The notes under the pieces: generated by a model
The model's database searches: none
Told to the model about the DNA's origin: nothing
Seen by the model: the letters and a program-made list of their open reading frames with translations, nothing else
DNA from: CAYZJV01 sp964482325
Lineage (GTDB): Bacteria > Spirochaetota > Spirochaetia > Sphaerochaetales > Sphaerochaetaceae
Direction: 5' to 3'
DNA length: 53,154 nucleotides
Assembly: GCA_964482325.1 (NCBI GenBank)
Contig: CAYZXD010000015.1
Location: 1 to 53,154, forward strand
In this document: positions 45,155 through 53,108 of the stretch, piece by piece
Layout of the letters: each line of letters opens with the position of its first letter
How positions within the stretch are numbered: the first letter of the stretch is position 1
Program-made: the position numbers and the translations under genes

Positions 45155-45965
45155 GGTTCACCCCCCGCAACTCGCTGTATGCCTGGATAATCTGATCTCC
45201 TTTCGGAATACCACCGTGCCATGCTGCGTTATGTTCCATATACGAGACCCCTTTCCCCTTTACCGTGTGGGCGATGATGCAATGGGGTTTCCCCTCAGTT
45301 CTCTTCCTGAGAGCTACCAGCAGTTGAGGAAAATCATGTCCATCAATCTCAGATACCATAAAGTCGAAGGCTTCCATTTTCGCGTGCAGATCGCCAAGAG
45401 CCATCACCTGTTCTGTGGCATCACCCAGTTGGATCATATTCCGGTCAATAATGAGGGTAAGATTATCGAGTGCAAAGTGAGCTCCTGCCATGAAAGCTTC
45501 CCAGCAGATGCCTTCATCAAGCTCACCATCACCGGAAACGATAAAGACGCGACTCTTCTTTTTTTGTAATTTTAATCCAAGAGCCATTCCCACTCCGACA
45601 CTGATGCCCTGGCCTAACGATCCAGTGGTACAGTCTAATGGGGGACACATCCTGCTGTCAGGATGTCCCTGAAAGGGACTTCCCCACTGGCGCAGGGTCT
45701 TTTTCGTTTCCTGAGGAACATATCCTTTATCTACGAAGATTGCATATAATGCTGGATTTGCATGTCCTTTACTGAGCACGAGACGATCACGATCAGATTC
45801 GCTCATATCGTCTCCGGTATGCATGACATCGTAATAGAGGGCAACTAGAATGTCGGTGACTGAGAACGAACCACCAAGGTGCCCTGAACCTGCTGCGAGA
45901 ATCATTTCCAGCGTATCCAGTCTGATTTTCCGGGCTTTTTCCTGTAAGACCATAACACTGCTCAT
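45147..45965 (-). CDS. Transketolase, N-terminal subunit
   Basis: It carries the thiamine diphosphate pyrophosphate-binding domain: GSGHLGGSFSVTDILVALY, then SKGHANPALYA, GSLGQGISVGVGMALGL and the GDGELDEG...NLTLIIDRN metal motif. 272 residues, as usual for split enzymes. It is the second gene after the aldolase. Together with its partner it transfers two-carbon units between a ketose and an aldose phosphate. Confidence 0.93.
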   Translation of the reverse strand: MSSVMVLQEKARKIRLDTLEMILAAGSGHLGGSFSVTDILVALYYDVMHTGDDMSESDRDRLVLSKGHANPALYAIFVDKGYVPQETKKTLRQWGSPFQGHPDSRMCPPLDCTTGSLGQGISVGVGMALGLKLQKKKSRVFIVSGDGELDEGICWEAFMAGAHFALDNLTLIIDRNMIQLGDATEQVMALGDLHAKMEAFDFMVSEIDGHDFPQLLVALRKRTEGKPHCIIAHTVKGKGVSYMEHNAAWHGGIPKGDQIIQAYSELRGVNHG

Positions 45966-45980
45966 CTTCCTACCACTTCT

Positions 45981-46847
45981 TCACGCCTTACCGAGACAAC
46001 CGAACAACTCCATTTTTTTGATACACAGTTGTTTGGTGGCTTCAAGGCCAGGTGCTAACATAGCGCGAGGGGCAAATCCTCTTGGTTGCATATCTTTGCC
46101 TTCAGCAAAAAATCTTTTCGTCGCTTCGGTAAAAGCAACCTGGCACTCTGTGTTGACATTGATCTTGCACACGCCAAAATCTATCGCCTGTCGAATCTGA
46201 TCGTCAGGGATATTTGATCCCCCATGGAGGACCAGCGGAAGAGCTCCCACTTCTTTTTTAATCTGCCTCAGCAGATCAAAGTGCAATCCTTCCCAGTCTG
46301 CCGGATATTTTCCATGAATATTGCCGATACCGGCAGCGAGAAAATCAACGCCAAGTTCAGCCATCAAGCGGCAATGATGCGGATCGGCACATTCTCCCCG
46401 TGCAATGTGTCCATCTTCTTCTCCCCCAATACCACCGACTTCAGCTTCGACACTGATTCCGTGCTTTTGGGCAAGCTGCATCACCTCACCGGTCAATTGC
46501 TGATTCTTTTCAATAGGAAGAGACGATCCATCGAACATGACTGAGCTGAACCCCTGTTCGATTGCCTGTAACACCTGTTCGTAACTTCCATGATCGACAT
46601 GTAAGGCTACCGGGACCGTAATATGGAGGTAGTACATAAAATCTTCAACCATGTGGGAAATCGTGCGATACCCTCCCATATAGGCAGCACTCCCGCCCGA
46701 TACCGCAAGAATAATTGGAGAGTGTGTCTCCTGGGCTGCGAGCAGAAACGCTCTGATGCTTTCCATATTGTTCAGATTAAAATGCCCGATTGCATAGTGT
46801 CCGCTACAGGCATCGGTCAACATTGATTTTGCGCTCACCAGGCTCAT
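45981..46847 (-). CDS. Class II (zinc) ketose-bisphosphate aldolase, GatY/FbaA family
   Basis: 288 residues. Zinc ligands are visible in VALHVDHGSYE (His), EAEVGGIGGEEDG (Glu), IGNIHGKYP (His) and LVLHGGSNIPDDQI (His with the catalytic loop), and KINVNTECQ closes the phosphate site. It cleaves or forms ketose 1,6-bisphosphates, giving dihydroxyacetone phosphate. GGGAG is present before the ATG. First gene of the seven-gene operon. Confidence 0.92.
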   Translation of the reverse strand: MSLVSAKSMLTDACSGHYAIGHFNLNNMESIRAFLLAAQETHSPIILAVSGGSAAYMGGYRTISHMVEDFMYYLHITVPVALHVDHGSYEQVLQAIEQGFSSVMFDGSSLPIEKNQQLTGEVMQLAQKHGISVEAEVGGIGGEEDGHIARGECADPHHCRLMAELGVDFLAAGIGNIHGKYPADWEGLHFDLLRQIKKEVGALPLVLHGGSNIPDDQIRQAIDFGVCKINVNTECQVAFTEATKRFFAEGKDMQPRGFAPRAMLAPGLEATKQLCIKKMELFGCLGKA

Positions 46848-47131
46848 GCTCTTTTTTCTCCCTTGTACTTAGAGCATACGTCCTGCATTCCCCTTTGTAA
46901 AGATAATTTTTTACATTTTTTTGTTCATATCGATCATATATTACACAACTAATTTAAAAAATTTATCATAATAACACACATGCATGATCATGAATAACAA
47001 TGCACATGCGCTTTCTTGCACAAAAAACGAAGAAAATCCGGACACCTTTAGAGTAGCAAGTTACTATCTTTTGTGATCACTCCTTTCTGATTTTTTCAAA
47101 CGGTCTCAACGGTACAATATCTTTTCGCTCT
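46848..47131. other. Upstream region of the sugar operon
   Basis: AT-rich, no gene. It must contain the promoter of the aldolase-led operon reading toward lower coordinates; TATGAT-like elements occur around 46930-46975 but no -35/-10 pair stands out. A 10-base palindrome CATGATCATG lies at 46983-46992 and could be an operator for the DeoR-family regulator. Confidence 0.4.
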
Positions 47132-47175
47132 ATCAGAACGCTTAACATTGCATTGCAAAACTAAGGTAAACGAGG
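47132..47175 (+). repeat. 43-base direct repeat, copy 2
   Basis: It matches 34425-34467 (ATCAGAACGCTTAACATTGC through ACGAGG). It lies at the junction between the sugar operon's upstream region and the IS3-like element. The two copies enclose the AbiE module, the ATPase module, the intact regulator and the whole sugar operon (12.7 kb). Confidence 0.7.
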
Positions 47176-47283
47176 AAATGTGGCTGATGCTATCGAAAAA
47201 GTAGACATGAAGTGGTGAAAAAAAGTCTATCATCAGATGCTTAAAAGATGGACTTCACCAACCAAAAGGAGTCTACTTGAACT

Positions 47284-47560
47284 ATGGGAAAACATTACAA
47301 TCCATTAGAAAAAGAGTTCCTCATACACCAGTATAAGAGCAACATGAACATCAAGACGATCGACTTTTGTGAAATCCACAACGTATCAATCAGTGCTTTC
47401 AAGCATTGGCTGTCCCAGTATGAGAAAGGCGGTCTTGAAGGTCTTGCTAGGGCTGATTCTCGTAGCCCTGATGTCCTTCCGGAGGGAGTCGACCGTACTG
47501 AAGAGAGCTACAAGCGAGAGATCATCAAGCTGCGTATTGAGAATGAAAGGCTAAAAAAAA
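47284..47560 (+). pseudogene. IS3-family OrfA, interrupted by an IS110 element
   Basis: The encoded N-terminus is a helix-turn-helix of IS3-type OrfA: FLIHQYKSNMNIKTIDFCEI, then SISAFKHWLSQYEKGGLEGL, and a leucine-zipper-like YKREIIKLRIENERLKK. After the lysine run the frame enters the IS110 element and stops (LCFQS). The natural continuation is found at 48948-49020 as NYSVRTNEDEEKEYIRLKEK, restoring a normal OrfA. GGAG lies 12 bases before the ATG. Confidence 0.82.
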
Positions 47561-47577
47561 TGTTATGTTTCCAGTCA

Positions 47578-47801
47578 TAGGAGAGTCGGTGTATTCTGGA
47601 TCCGACGGGGTCCGGAAGCCGGTGGCAGTATGAATATTTTTGTGGGACACTTGGTGATCCTGGAAAAAAAATTGTATCAGACTGGCCATCGACGAACTTA
47701 GTGTGGCGTGCCGCCGAGGCGGCACGACCACGGTTAGAAGACTGCAGTACACCGCTGAACCTTAGCCTTCCGGCTCCGATTCTAAAGCAAGGAGCACGAA
47801 A
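47578..47801 (+). ncRNA. Candidate bridge RNA region of the IS110 element
   Basis: In IS110-group elements the non-coding end upstream of the recombinase encodes a structured RNA whose loops pair with target and donor DNA. Here the region has a strong hairpin (GTGCCGCC-GA-GGCGGCAC near 47707) and other GC-rich stems around 47592-47615. An A8TT run at 47664-47673 equals the sequence at the insertion point (A-run followed by ATTATT), as a target guide would; low complexity weakens this. RNA limits are not defined. Confidence 0.45.
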
Positions 47802-48935
47802 ATGGAAGAGAACTGGAAACGGGTGATCGGGATCGATCTTTCAAAACGTACCTATGAAGCTTTCGTTATCATTGCTGGTTCTGACAAAGAGTCGAAGCGG
47901 TTCAATGGGAAACTCGATCCCGGTGGGCAACATAGACTACAGACTCGATTGAAGCAAGGTGACCTTGTTCTCATGGAGACCGGGACTGCGACATTCCGAT
48001 TGGTGCGGTATCTGGCACAGAAGGAAGGCATTACGTTCGCCGTACTGAATCCCGCCAAGTTGCGTATCATCTTTGACACGGTATGCAAGACCGATCGGGA
48101 GGATGCGAAGAAGCTGGCTCAGCTGGGTTTGAAGTTCTCACTTGATGAACTTCCCACCGTATCGATCCCGACCGAGGATGAACAGGCAGAACGTGAATTG
48201 GTGAGCATGCGCGACTATCTGGTCGGCATCAAGACCCAACACAAGAACAAGTTGCATGCGATCTTTATGGCTTGCGGTCATCCTGAGATCCGTAGCAAGC
48301 ACATCAATAAGGATGAAGTCAGAAGGGCCCATATCGAAGAGCTGCTCACCGGATTCGCCAAAACAAGTGCCATCATGGTAGCCGAGATGATACATGCCAT
48401 CGAATCGCAGATCGAGGAGATCGATGAACAGATCAGGCTCATGCTCCTTGATCATGCAGATGATGCCGCATTATTGCTCTCAATTCCTGGAGTTGGTCCT
48501 GTTGCTGCTGCGACCATTCTTGCATTCGTCGGGGATGTTTCCCGGTTCAGCAGTGCACGCCAGTTATGCAATTACGCAGGAATGGTACCGAAGATGGATT
48601 GTTCGGGACAACGGAATGTGATTGGTGGAATCAGCCATCGAGGAAATCCCCATCTCAGAAAGGTCATGGTCCAGGGAGCATGGTGCAATGTGCTTGGTAA
48701 GAAAGAGGGCAATCCCCTCAAATATAAGTACGATCGGCTGAAAGTGAACAAACCGAAACAGGTGGCGGTCGTAGCGGTAGCGAGGGAGCTACTCACCGTC
48801 GTCTATGCAATTCTCAAGAATAGGACCTTCTGCCAGTTCATGACACTGGATCGCTATGAGGAGAAACTAAAGGATTACGGACTCCTTGGAGTCCTTGATC
48901 ATACAGATTCAAAAGAATCGGTAAGGATTGCTTGA
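47802..48935 (+). CDS. IS110-family transposase (DEDD recombinase)
   Basis: 377 residues. The N-terminal RuvC-like domain has VIGIDLSKRTYEAFVI (first Asp), an acidic METGTAT segment, KLRIIFDTVCKTDREDAKKL (D, D) and a coiled middle. The C-terminal transposase_20 domain has LLSIPGVGPVAAATILAFVG, YAGMVPKMDCSGQ and GGISHRGNPHLRKVM with the conserved serine region. It is full length and intact, with AAGGAG 7 bases before the ATG, so this element may still be active. Confidence 0.93.
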   Translation: MEENWKRVIGIDLSKRTYEAFVIIAGSDKESKRFNGKLDPGGQHRLQTRLKQGDLVLMETGTATFRLVRYLAQKEGITFAVLNPAKLRIIFDTVCKTDREDAKKLAQLGLKFSLDELPTVSIPTEDEQAERELVSMRDYLVGIKTQHKNKLHAIFMACGHPEIRSKHINKDEVRRAHIEELLTGFAKTSAIMVAEMIHAIESQIEEIDEQIRLMLLDHADDAALLLSIPGVGPVAAATILAFVGDVSRFSSARQLCNYAGMVPKMDCSGQRNVIGGISHRGNPHLRKVMVQGAWCNVLGKKEGNPLKYKYDRLKVNKPKQVAVVAVARELLTVVYAILKNRTFCQFMTLDRYEEKLKDYGLLGVLDHTDSKESVRIA

Positions 48936-48947
48936 CTGGAAACATAG

Positions 48948-49020
48948 AAAAATTATTCTGTCCGGACGAACGAGGATGAGGAAAAGGAGTACATTCGTTT
49001 AAAGGAGAAGACTTCGAAAT
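48948..49020 (+). pseudogene. IS3 OrfA, 3' part after the IS110 insertion
   Basis: The frame that continues OrfA reads NYSVRTNEDEEKEYIRLKEK, then TSK and TAA. Joined to 47284-47560 it gives a 117-residue or so OrfA of ordinary size. It overlaps the start of OrfB in another frame, as usual in IS3 elements. Confidence 0.7.
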
Positions 49021-49585
49021 AATCGATCAGCTTTGCCGGGACTATGGCATCAAAGAACTCTGTCTTTTGATGGGAGTCAGCAGAGCCGGGTTCTACAAGT
49101 GGAAGAACCGGGATAGTTTAGTTCAACAGGTGCATAGGGATATACTCGTAGCTACCATCGAGCAAGTGCACAGGAATCACCGTACGCATGGCTACCGCTG
49201 GGTCGCAGCCTTCATCCGCATCAACTATACATTTGGCTGCAGCGACAGTTATGCATATAAGATTTTTCGCTTCCTAGGAATCAAATCAGAAACAAAACAT
49301 CAGGTCCACCGCCGGCCAAGGAAGGTGAAAGACAAGTATCCGAACCTCATCTACTCTACATGGGATACTGTGGACAGACCGAGGCAGGTGATCGTCTCCG
49401 ACATGACAGCCTTCCATATCTCCTATTTCTACATAGAAGTCACCTTCTATTTCGATGTTTTCACCAAACAGATACTCACCTGGAAGATGGCTGAACGACG
49501 AGGTGCCAGGAATCAGTATGTGGAGGGTTTGGAGGATGTGGTTGGATTGCTAAGGAATTGTACCGAGCCAACGATCCTTCATACC
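48980..49585 (+). pseudogene. IS3-family OrfB (DDE transposase), 5' part
   Basis: Open in the OrfB frame from just after a stop at 48977. It has the HTH_21 region (QVHRNHRTHGYRWVAAFIR), QRPRK-like linker and the catalytic core start VIVSDMTAFHI (first D) and ILHTD (second D). Right after HTD the sequence switches to the end of a RIT transposon. The remaining gene lies at 53010 on. The third catalytic residue is missing, so the transposase is dead. Confidence 0.85.
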
Positions 49586-49674
49586 GACTATACCGAAGAA
49601 AATACTATGCCGAAACTTATCCTAACTGCCTAATGGTAAAGAAATTCATTTGAATTCTTCGGCATAGTATTTCT
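49586..49674 (+). repeat. Left 89-bp terminal inverted repeat of the RIT element
   Basis: It pairs with 52896-52984 with a single mismatch by eye. Inside it AATACTATGCCGAA (49601-49614) and TTCGGCATAGTATT (49658-49671) are perfect inverted copies, and CTATACCGAAGAA at the outer edge is a related third copy. These look like recombinase arm sites. Confidence 0.9.
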
Positions 49675-49706
49675 ATACTTGAAGCATTTTCAAGGAGGTG
49701 CTTCAA

Positions 49707-50906
49707 GTGGAAATTGAAGAAATCGGTAATAGGCTAATAGAGGCATTGGAAAATGCAAATTACAAAGATTCAACAGTATGTAACTACAGAGGTGTACTCA
49801 GGAGGTTCAAAGCATTCTGTGGTGAAAAGGGGGTCACTGAATATTCATTAGAAATAGGAGCTGAATATGCGAATGCTGTAATTAGCCCTAAAACAGGAAA
49901 GTACAGCGGAGAGCGACACTTCTTACAGATGCGTTTTATACGTTTTCTTGACTCTTTTACAGAAACCGGTAGTTTTGTTTTCGATACAATGAAGAGGGGA
50001 CAAATTACTCCTTCCAACATCCGTTTAAGGGCTGAATACGAGAAGTTCCATCAGTTTCTAAAATCAGAATATGAGAATGTGAACACTATCGAATACTATA
50101 AATATGGGATGTTCTGTTTAATCCAATTTTTAGATAGCTTAGGGATTAATGACCTTAATTCTTTGAGGATGGATTTAGTCTTTGAATATTTCAAGCAGGT
50201 AAAAGAATCCCGCAAAAGATCGGTTCTTTGTGAGCTGCGATCTATTTTCAGGTATCTTGGAAGAGATGACCTGATTACCGCCATGGCTGGAATACATGTG
50301 CCAAGAAGAAAAAGAATAATCCCAATGCTTACTGACGGTGAGATGGAAATTCTGCAGGCTATCATCGAAGGAGAAAGCTTTTCAAAAAGAGACAAAGCAA
50401 TAATTTTACTTGGTCTCACTTCAGGAATAAGGGCTATAGATGTCATCAATCTGAAGCTGGCCAACATTAGTTGGACAAACGAAACAATAACTTTCAAGCA
50501 AAACAAAACTGGCAATCTTGTATGCTTACCGCTAATCCTCCCTGTAGGGAATGCAATTGTAGAATACATTATAGACGAGCGACCAAACGTAGTGTCGGAG
50601 TATCTTTTTTTATCAGAAACAATTCCACATCTGCCGCTTCAGAGTCATTCCACATGCTATTCTATTGTTAAGCGATGTTTTAAAAAAGCAGGAATAGAAA
50701 AGAGCGATCGCATATTTGGAATGCATATGCTTCGTCACAATGCCGCCTCAACCATGATCAAGAATGAGGTGCCAATAGAAACGATTGAGGCTATTCTCGG
50801 ACATTCCTCACCTGAATCAACAGACATTTACATAACCACTGATGAAGAGCGGTTAAAGTCCTGTGTCCTCCCACTGACAATCCTGTCAGAAGGAGGCACA
50901 GCATGA
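49707..50906 (+). CDS. RIT tyrosine recombinase 1
   Basis: About 399 residues. An N-terminal SAM-like core-binding domain (ALENANYKDSTVCNYRGVL) leads to a catalytic domain with the first Arg in LTSGIRAIDVINL, HMLRHNAASTMI (H-x-x-R), LGHSSPESTDIY with the second His, and the nucleophilic Tyr in DIYITTDEE. The GTG at 49707 is preferred, as AAGGAGG is 8 bases upstream; the GTG at 49698 overlaps that site. It ends with a four-base overlap with recombinase 2. Confidence 0.9.
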   Translation: MEIEEIGNRLIEALENANYKDSTVCNYRGVLRRFKAFCGEKGVTEYSLEIGAEYANAVISPKTGKYSGERHFLQMRFIRFLDSFTETGSFVFDTMKRGQITPSNIRLRAEYEKFHQFLKSEYENVNTIEYYKYGMFCLIQFLDSLGINDLNSLRMDLVFEYFKQVKESRKRSVLCELRSIFRYLGRDDLITAMAGIHVPRRKRIIPMLTDGEMEILQAIIEGESFSKRDKAIILLGLTSGIRAIDVINLKLANISWTNETITFKQNKTGNLVCLPLILPVGNAIVEYIIDERPNVVSEYLFLSETIPHLPLQSHSTCYSIVKRCFKKAGIEKSDRIFGMHMLRHNAASTMIKNEVPIETIEAILGHSSPESTDIYITTDEERLKSCVLPLTILSEGGTA

Positions 50907-51871
50907 AGGATTTCACCAGCAATCTTTCAACATATTTGGTAAGTTTTCTCGAATTCAAACATTCTATGGGAATTCAGTATGAATCCTGCGAGTACTACCT
51001 CAGGAGGCTTGACCGGTATAATTTTGAGAATGGAAATCATTCGACACTGACAAAGGATGTTGTAACCAGTTGGCTCTTAAAAATGGAAGAGGGTACTGAA
51101 TCCCAAAATAGGAGCTGGATTCCTCCAATACGAGAGTTTGGACGCTACCTTCGCAGTATGGGCTTCAATGATGCCTATGTTGTTGAAAACAGCTTTGTCA
51201 TCAGAAGATACCATGCAGAAACATATCTTTTAGCTGAATCTGAGATCAAAGCCTTCTTTAAGAAATGCGATTCATATGTAAAAGATGCTAGGTTTAACCC
51301 CGGTATGCAATATGTTTATCCAGCATTTTACAGGCTTATGTATTGCTGTGGTTTGAGGACTATTGAAGCAAGATTGCTGAAGTGGTCTGATGTACATCTC
51401 GAAAACGGATATATTGACTTAATGCACTCAAAGGGACACCGGGATCGTCGGCTCTACCTGTCTGATGAACTTGTAGATTACCTTACAGAATATGAGAAGG
51501 TCATAAACCTCATCAGACCGAATCGGCAATACTTTTTCCCTGGCGGTTGTAGCGATCTGTGCTCAAAAGCAGCGATTGCGTCCACGTTCGCTAAAATTTG
51601 GATAGCTGCAGGCTTACCTCATGATGGGGAGGTAAAACCAAGGCCATACGATTTCAGGCATCACTTTGCCTGCGCCAACATCATGAAATGGTCTATCGAG
51701 GGTAAGAACGTCCATTCTATGCTCCCATACCTCATGAGGTATATGGGCCATTCATCACTTGAAAGCACATATTATTACATCCATCTTATTCCGGATTTTT
51801 TCAATCAATACCAAGTCCTTTCAAAACCGACGGAAGACATAATACCGGAGGTTGAATACGATGAAGTATAA
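50903..51871 (+). CDS. RIT tyrosine recombinase 2
   Basis: 322 residues with catalytic motifs YCCGLRTIEARLLKW (R), YDFRHHFACANIMKW (a diverged x-x-R-H with Asp in place of the first His), MGHSSLESTYYYIH (second His and Tyr). Its N-terminal core-binding domain begins LVSFLEFKHSMGIQYESCEY. The ATG overlaps the stop of recombinase 1 (ATGA), and its own stop overlaps recombinase 3, so the three are translated together. Confidence 0.9.
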   Translation: MKDFTSNLSTYLVSFLEFKHSMGIQYESCEYYLRRLDRYNFENGNHSTLTKDVVTSWLLKMEEGTESQNRSWIPPIREFGRYLRSMGFNDAYVVENSFVIRRYHAETYLLAESEIKAFFKKCDSYVKDARFNPGMQYVYPAFYRLMYCCGLRTIEARLLKWSDVHLENGYIDLMHSKGHRDRRLYLSDELVDYLTEYEKVINLIRPNRQYFFPGGCSDLCSKAAIASTFAKIWIAAGLPHDGEVKPRPYDFRHHFACANIMKWSIEGKNVHSMLPYLMRYMGHSSLESTYYYIHLIPDFFNQYQVLSKPTEDIIPEVEYDEV

Positions 51872-52892
51872 AAAGAACAAGGACAAAAACTTTTGGATCT
51901 TTGCTCGCAAATTCCTTCATGAATACATGCCGGCAATAAGAGGTCTGTCAAACAAATCGGTTGCTGCTTATAAACAGTCTCTCAAATCTTATCTACATTT
52001 TCTTGAAGAACAGAAGGCCATCACCAATGAAAGTGTCTGTTTCGACTACTTCTCAAAAAATTTGGTTGTTGAATTTATCGCCTGGTTAAAGGAGAATAAC
52101 TATTCGTCGAAGAGTATTAACCTAAAACTCACTGCCATACGTTCATTTCTCAAATACTGTGGTGGCGAGGATGTGGAGCTTTGGGGGGTTTACTCAGACA
52201 TTTGCACCATCAGGAAAATGAAAGAGGAGAAACGCCCCATCACGTATCTACTGCCCAATGCAACCTCTGCAATACTATCCGCTTTTGACACTGATACTGC
52301 AAAGCACAGAAGAAACCGTATGCTGCTTATCCTTCTCTATGACTCGGGTGCAAGAGTTCAGGAACTCTCGGACCTTAATAAATCTTCCCTACATCTTGAA
52401 GCTTCAAACCCGTTCATCACTCTTGTGGGAAAAGGTCGGAAGACAAGAAATGTACCAATTTTGGAGAAAACTAAACAACATCTACTGATTTATCTCAAGG
52501 AGTTTCATCCATCTGGAACCGAAGCACCACTCTTTTACAGTATTTTAGATGGAAAACCTCATAGACTTTCTACTGACAGCATTAGTCTTGTTCTTAAGTC
52601 TGCGGCAGATATGGCTAGGAAGACAAGTGCTGATGTTCCAGAAAATGTACATTGCCATCTGTTCAGAAAAACCAAAGCCATGGATCTATACAAGAATAAT
52701 GTCCCACTCCCATTCATCATGCAGCTACTTGGTCATGAAAGCATGTCTACAACTGCAGGCTTTTACGCGTTTGCTACTCTTGAAATGATGAGCGTGGCTA
52801 TGGAGAAAGCTGCACCAAAAGTTTTGACTGGAAGCAAGGCAAAGCTTTGGTCCAGACCCGATGTAAAAAAAGTTCTTTACAGCTTGGATTGA
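51861..52892 (+). CDS. RIT tyrosine recombinase 3
   Basis: About 343 residues. Motifs: DSGARVQELSDLN (R), HCHLFRKTKAMDLY (H-x-x-R), LLGHESMSTTAGFYAF (His and Tyr). The ATG at 51861 has GGAGG 9 bases upstream and is used instead of the TTG at 51852. All catalytic residues appear present. Trio members normally all contribute to transposition, although the exact division of labour is not known. Confidence 0.9.
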   Translation: MKYKKNKDKNFWIFARKFLHEYMPAIRGLSNKSVAAYKQSLKSYLHFLEEQKAITNESVCFDYFSKNLVVEFIAWLKENNYSSKSINLKLTAIRSFLKYCGGEDVELWGVYSDICTIRKMKEEKRPITYLLPNATSAILSAFDTDTAKHRRNRMLLILLYDSGARVQELSDLNKSSLHLEASNPFITLVGKGRKTRNVPILEKTKQHLLIYLKEFHPSGTEAPLFYSILDGKPHRLSTDSISLVLKSAADMARKTSADVPENVHCHLFRKTKAMDLYKNNVPLPFIMQLLGHESMSTTAGFYAFATLEMMSVAMEKAAPKVLTGSKAKLWSRPDVKKVLYSLD

Positions 52893-52895
52893 ATA

Positions 52896-52984
52896 AGAAA
52901 TACTATACCGAAGAATTCAAATGAATTTCTTTACCATTAGGCAGTTAGGATAAGTTTCGGCATAGTATTTTCTTCGGTATAGTC
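52896..52984 (-). repeat. Right 89-bp terminal inverted repeat of the RIT element
   Basis: Reverse complement of 49586-49674 with one difference (the inner arm reads TATAGTATT instead of CATAGTATT in that orientation). It starts only 3 bases after the recombinase 3 stop codon. Confidence 0.9.
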
Positions 52985-53009
52985 AGAACTATCCAGAATT
53001 AGGCATAGT

Positions 53010-53108
53010 ACCGATCAAGGATCCGTCTACGCATCCATGGCTTACAACGACCTGATACAGGACACCTTGATAGAACGGTCCATGTCCAGGGCCGGAAAAT
53101 GTTTTTGA
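53010..53108 (+). pseudogene. IS3-family OrfB, 3' part, truncated
   Basis: The frame resumes with TDQGSVYASMAYNDLI and QDTLIERSMSRAG, exactly the sequence expected after LHTD in IS3 transposases, then turns into GKCF and TGA. The conserved DDE glutamate region that should follow RAG is absent, replaced by AT-rich sequence up to the window end. So the IS3 element was already cut on this side or is interrupted again outside the window. Confidence 0.8.

Larger units (their letters stand above)
47561..48947 (+). mobile_element. IS110-family insertion sequence
   Basis: About 1.39 kb inserted in orfA of the IS3 element. Near each end is a perfect 13-bp inverted repeat, ATGTTTCCAGTCA at 47565-47577 and its complement at 48933-48945. 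The left non-coding part is about 235 bases, the right one is negligible (the transposase stop lies within the right repeat). No target duplication can be defined because both junctions fall in runs of A. A long 5' non-coding end is the layout of IS110-group elements with a bridge RNA. Confidence 0.85.
49586..53009 (+). mobile_element. RIT (recombinase-in-trio) transposon
   Basis: A 3.4-kb element in orfB of the IS3 copy. It holds three overlapping tyrosine recombinase genes in one direction and is bounded by 89-bp inverted repeats (49586-49674 and 52896-52984). Sequence ACCGA occurs on both sides (49583-49587 and 53010-53014), and the interrupted HTD/QGS codons resume exactly after the right copy. 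The right end carries 25 further bases between the inverted repeat and ACCGA. The three-recombinase, no-cargo layout matches RIT elements. Confidence 0.88.
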
